Shown here piece by piece: positions 41,490 through 42,351 of a DNA stretch of 42,351 nucleotides. The translations under genes and the position numbers were made by a program. Within the stretch, counting starts at the first letter, position 1. Each line of letters opens with the position of its first letter. Origin of the DNA: Desulfuromonadales bacterium. GTDB taxonomy: Bacteria; Desulfobacterota; Desulfuromonadia; Desulfuromonadales; BM103. The notes under the pieces were generated by a model, which worked only from the letters and a program-made list of their open reading frames with translations, was not told the DNA's origin and searched no databases. The DNA lies in the NCBI GenBank assembly GCA_027065695.1, contig JAMONP010000029.1:1-42351 (forward strand). The letters run 5' to 3'.

Positions 41490-41927
41490 TTATCCATGTT
41501 TTTTGCCCTGATGTTCATGATATTGGCAGACTACAAACACTATCTGACGGAATATGACGCAGGCAAGAAAAACACCCACAGCATCAGCAAACAGATCCCA
41601 CCATTCAGCAGTCCGTCCCGTTTGCATCAAAAACTGCATAACTTCAAGCAAGGCACCGAAACAAACTGCCGCCAAACCTGCATATAAGCATATTTTACCT
41701 GGGCTAAGAGACAGTGAGAGCAAGTATTGCGCAATCAGGAGAGTCAATAGAGCGTAAGCACCAGCATGTAGCAATTTGTCCCATCCCAAAATACCGGGGA
41801 GTTGTGGTGGAGATGAGGTTAATGATAACCATAGGATAGCAACAGCCCATACAAGAGGAGCGAACAATCGCATGATCTTTTTGGCGGTATTTGAATTTGA
41901 AACTTTGAGGTTGTCTTTAGTTGTCAT
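41490..41927 (-). CDS. VanZ-family membrane protein
   Basis: A 145-aa protein with three or four membrane helices and the VanZ-type motif WDKLLHAGAYALLTLLIA, followed by GALLEVMQFLMQTGRTAEWWDLFADAVGV. The true VanZ gives low-level teicoplanin resistance; most relatives have unknown roles. Its last 22 residues are encoded by the right 67-bp repeat, and the stop is TAA formed at the island junction, where the left copy would use TGA. The ribosome site is poor. A probable transposase gene points away on the plus strand just upstream. Confidence 0.82.
   Translation of the reverse strand: MTTKDNLKVSNSNTAKKIMRLFAPLVWAVAILWLSLTSSPPQLPGILGWDKLLHAGAYALLTLLIAQYLLSLSLSPGKICLYAGLAAVCFGALLEVMQFLMQTGRTAEWWDLFADAVGVFLACVIFRQIVFVVCQYHEHQGKKHG
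41492..41558. repeat. Right 67-bp direct repeat (3' end of vanZ)
   Basis: Counterpart of 36977-37043, same orientation, one mismatch. It encodes the end of the VanZ protein. Confidence 0.9.
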
Positions 41928-41948
41928 GATGACGGACAGATTACTCTA

Positions 41949-42351
41949 ATTTGCCACTTAAACAAAGGTTCATCCATAAAACAACAAACGGTACCTTGTC
42001 TTGAGACACCCCTGTTTCGGGAGGAGATCTTGCACAATCTGCCGGTGGAGAAATTGTTTTCTCTCTATAGCGAGTTGCATGGTCGGCCGACCAAGGAACT
42101 CACCACCATGCTCGGGATTGTTTTGCTCCAGCAGATGGAAGACCTGACTGACGAAGCGACGATCCGGCAGTTTGCCTTCAATATCGAGTGGCATTATGCC
42201 CTCAATGTGACCGACCCTTCGGACGTCAATGCCTATGTGTCTATCCACACCCTCCGGACGATGCGGGAGCAGGTTGGTGAACTGGGTCTTGCGCAGTCGC
42301 TCTTTGAGAATGTTACCGAAGCTCTGGTCGAAAGGAACGATGTCCGATCTT
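41949..42351 (+). CDS. Transposase, IS1182/DUF772 type, 5' end uncertain, cut by window end
   Basis: The frame reads PCLETPLFREEILHNLPVEK, then SELHGRPTKELTTMLGI, QQMEDLTDEATIRQFAFNI and WHYALNVTDPSDVNAYVSI. This is the N-terminal DUF772-like domain of IS1182-family transposases, which precedes the DDE domain. No ATG, GTG or TTG occurs in frame upstream of the conserved part until the antisense of vanZ; an ATT at 41949 is the nearest candidate. The element may therefore be truncated at its 5' end, or use a rare start. It continues beyond the window. Confidence 0.7.
   Translation, partial: MCHLNKGSSIKQQTVPCLETPLFREEILHNLPVEKLFSLYSELHGRPTKELTTMLGIVLLQQMEDLTDEATIRQFAFNIEWHYALNVTDPSDVNAYVSIHTLRTMREQVGELGLAQSLFENVTEALVERNDVRS

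Larger units (their letters stand above)
36977..41558. mobile_element. Putative genomic island with cas1-cas2-cas2-CARF nuclease and vapBC
   Basis: The segment is bounded by 67-bp direct repeats with 66/67 identity. The repeat is the end of a vanZ-family gene; the right copy completes vanZ, and the left copy overlaps the AddB-like start. I see no recombinase, transposase or inverted ends in between, so the insertion mechanism is unknown. Contents: Card1/Can2-like gene, CARF-like fragment, two cas2, cas1, vapB and vapC, plus repeat B copy 3 at the left. Confidence 0.65.

Noticed and set aside
37044-41491. Integrase or transposase inside the island
   Set aside because: All reading frames of size were considered; only cas, CARF and vapBC genes are supported. 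Cas1 as a self-mobilising integrase (casposon-like) is not supported because no inverted terminal repeats or DNA polymerase are seen.
36977-41558. CRISPR array
   Set aside because: I looked for regularly spaced 25-40 nt repeats around the cas genes and in all gaps; none is present. The only repeats are the two 67-bp copies and the family B element.
41970-42248. 92-aa minus-strand reading frame at the end of the window
   Set aside because: It is antisense to the transposase, whose plus-strand translation is clearly conserved.

Overview
The window looks like a chromosomal segment of a Desulfuromonadales-type bacterium (Geobacter/Desulfuromonas/Pelobacter relatives). This is inferred from a purine operon with a PurS-PurS-PurL fusion, the order gap-pgk-tpiA-secG-tRNA-Leu, TIGR03623-type AddB-like plus AddA-like helicase/nuclease genes, and tandem XRE-cupin regulators. 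No rRNA or species marker is present, so the assignment stops at about order level.

Layout. 1-400: a tiny putative lipoprotein with its own extended -10 promoter, and the terminator of the pur operon. 398-7793 (minus): purB-purL-purQ-purF-pyrE, nucleotide synthesis. 7991-10909 (minus): a YycJ/WalJ-like metallo-hydrolase and a PAS histidine kinase. 11064-15080 (plus): glycolytic gap-pgk-tpiA, then secG and tRNA-Leu(GAG); gap has a leader with an intrinsic-terminator-like hairpin. 15215-24783 (mostly minus): SseB-like protein, aminotransferase, tRNA-Pro(GGG), Ppx/GppA, Na/Pi cotransporter, lipoprotein, cNMP-binding protein, two OmpA-family envelope proteins, gamma-carbonic anhydrase-like protein and an IHF/HU protein. 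24941-28205: two XRE-cupin regulators divergent from bioB-bioD, which have a candidate BirA operator. 28316-30862: Prc-type protease and a small conserved-looking protein. 30892-36982: AddA-like and AddB-like genes.

The most interesting part is 36977-41558. A segment of about 4.4 kb lies between two 67-bp direct repeats differing at one base. The repeat is the 3' end of a vanZ-family gene: the right copy completes vanZ, while the left copy is a relic that also contains the start codon of the AddB-like gene. The simplest reading is that vanZ once overlapped the AddB-like gene and a cassette was inserted with duplication of the vanZ 3' end. The cassette carries cas1, two different cas2 genes, a 76-aa CARF-like fragment, a Card1/Can2-type CARF nuclease and a VapBC module. 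It has no CRISPR array, no Cas10 or other effector, and no recognisable integrase. An outward-facing promoter just inside the left repeat probably now drives the AddB/AddA-like operon.

Two families of dispersed non-coding repeats are also present: one with CCACGAAG-type ends flanking purB, and one with GTCATCCCCGA-type ends in three copies, one of them inside the island. The window ends inside a probable IS1182-type transposase.
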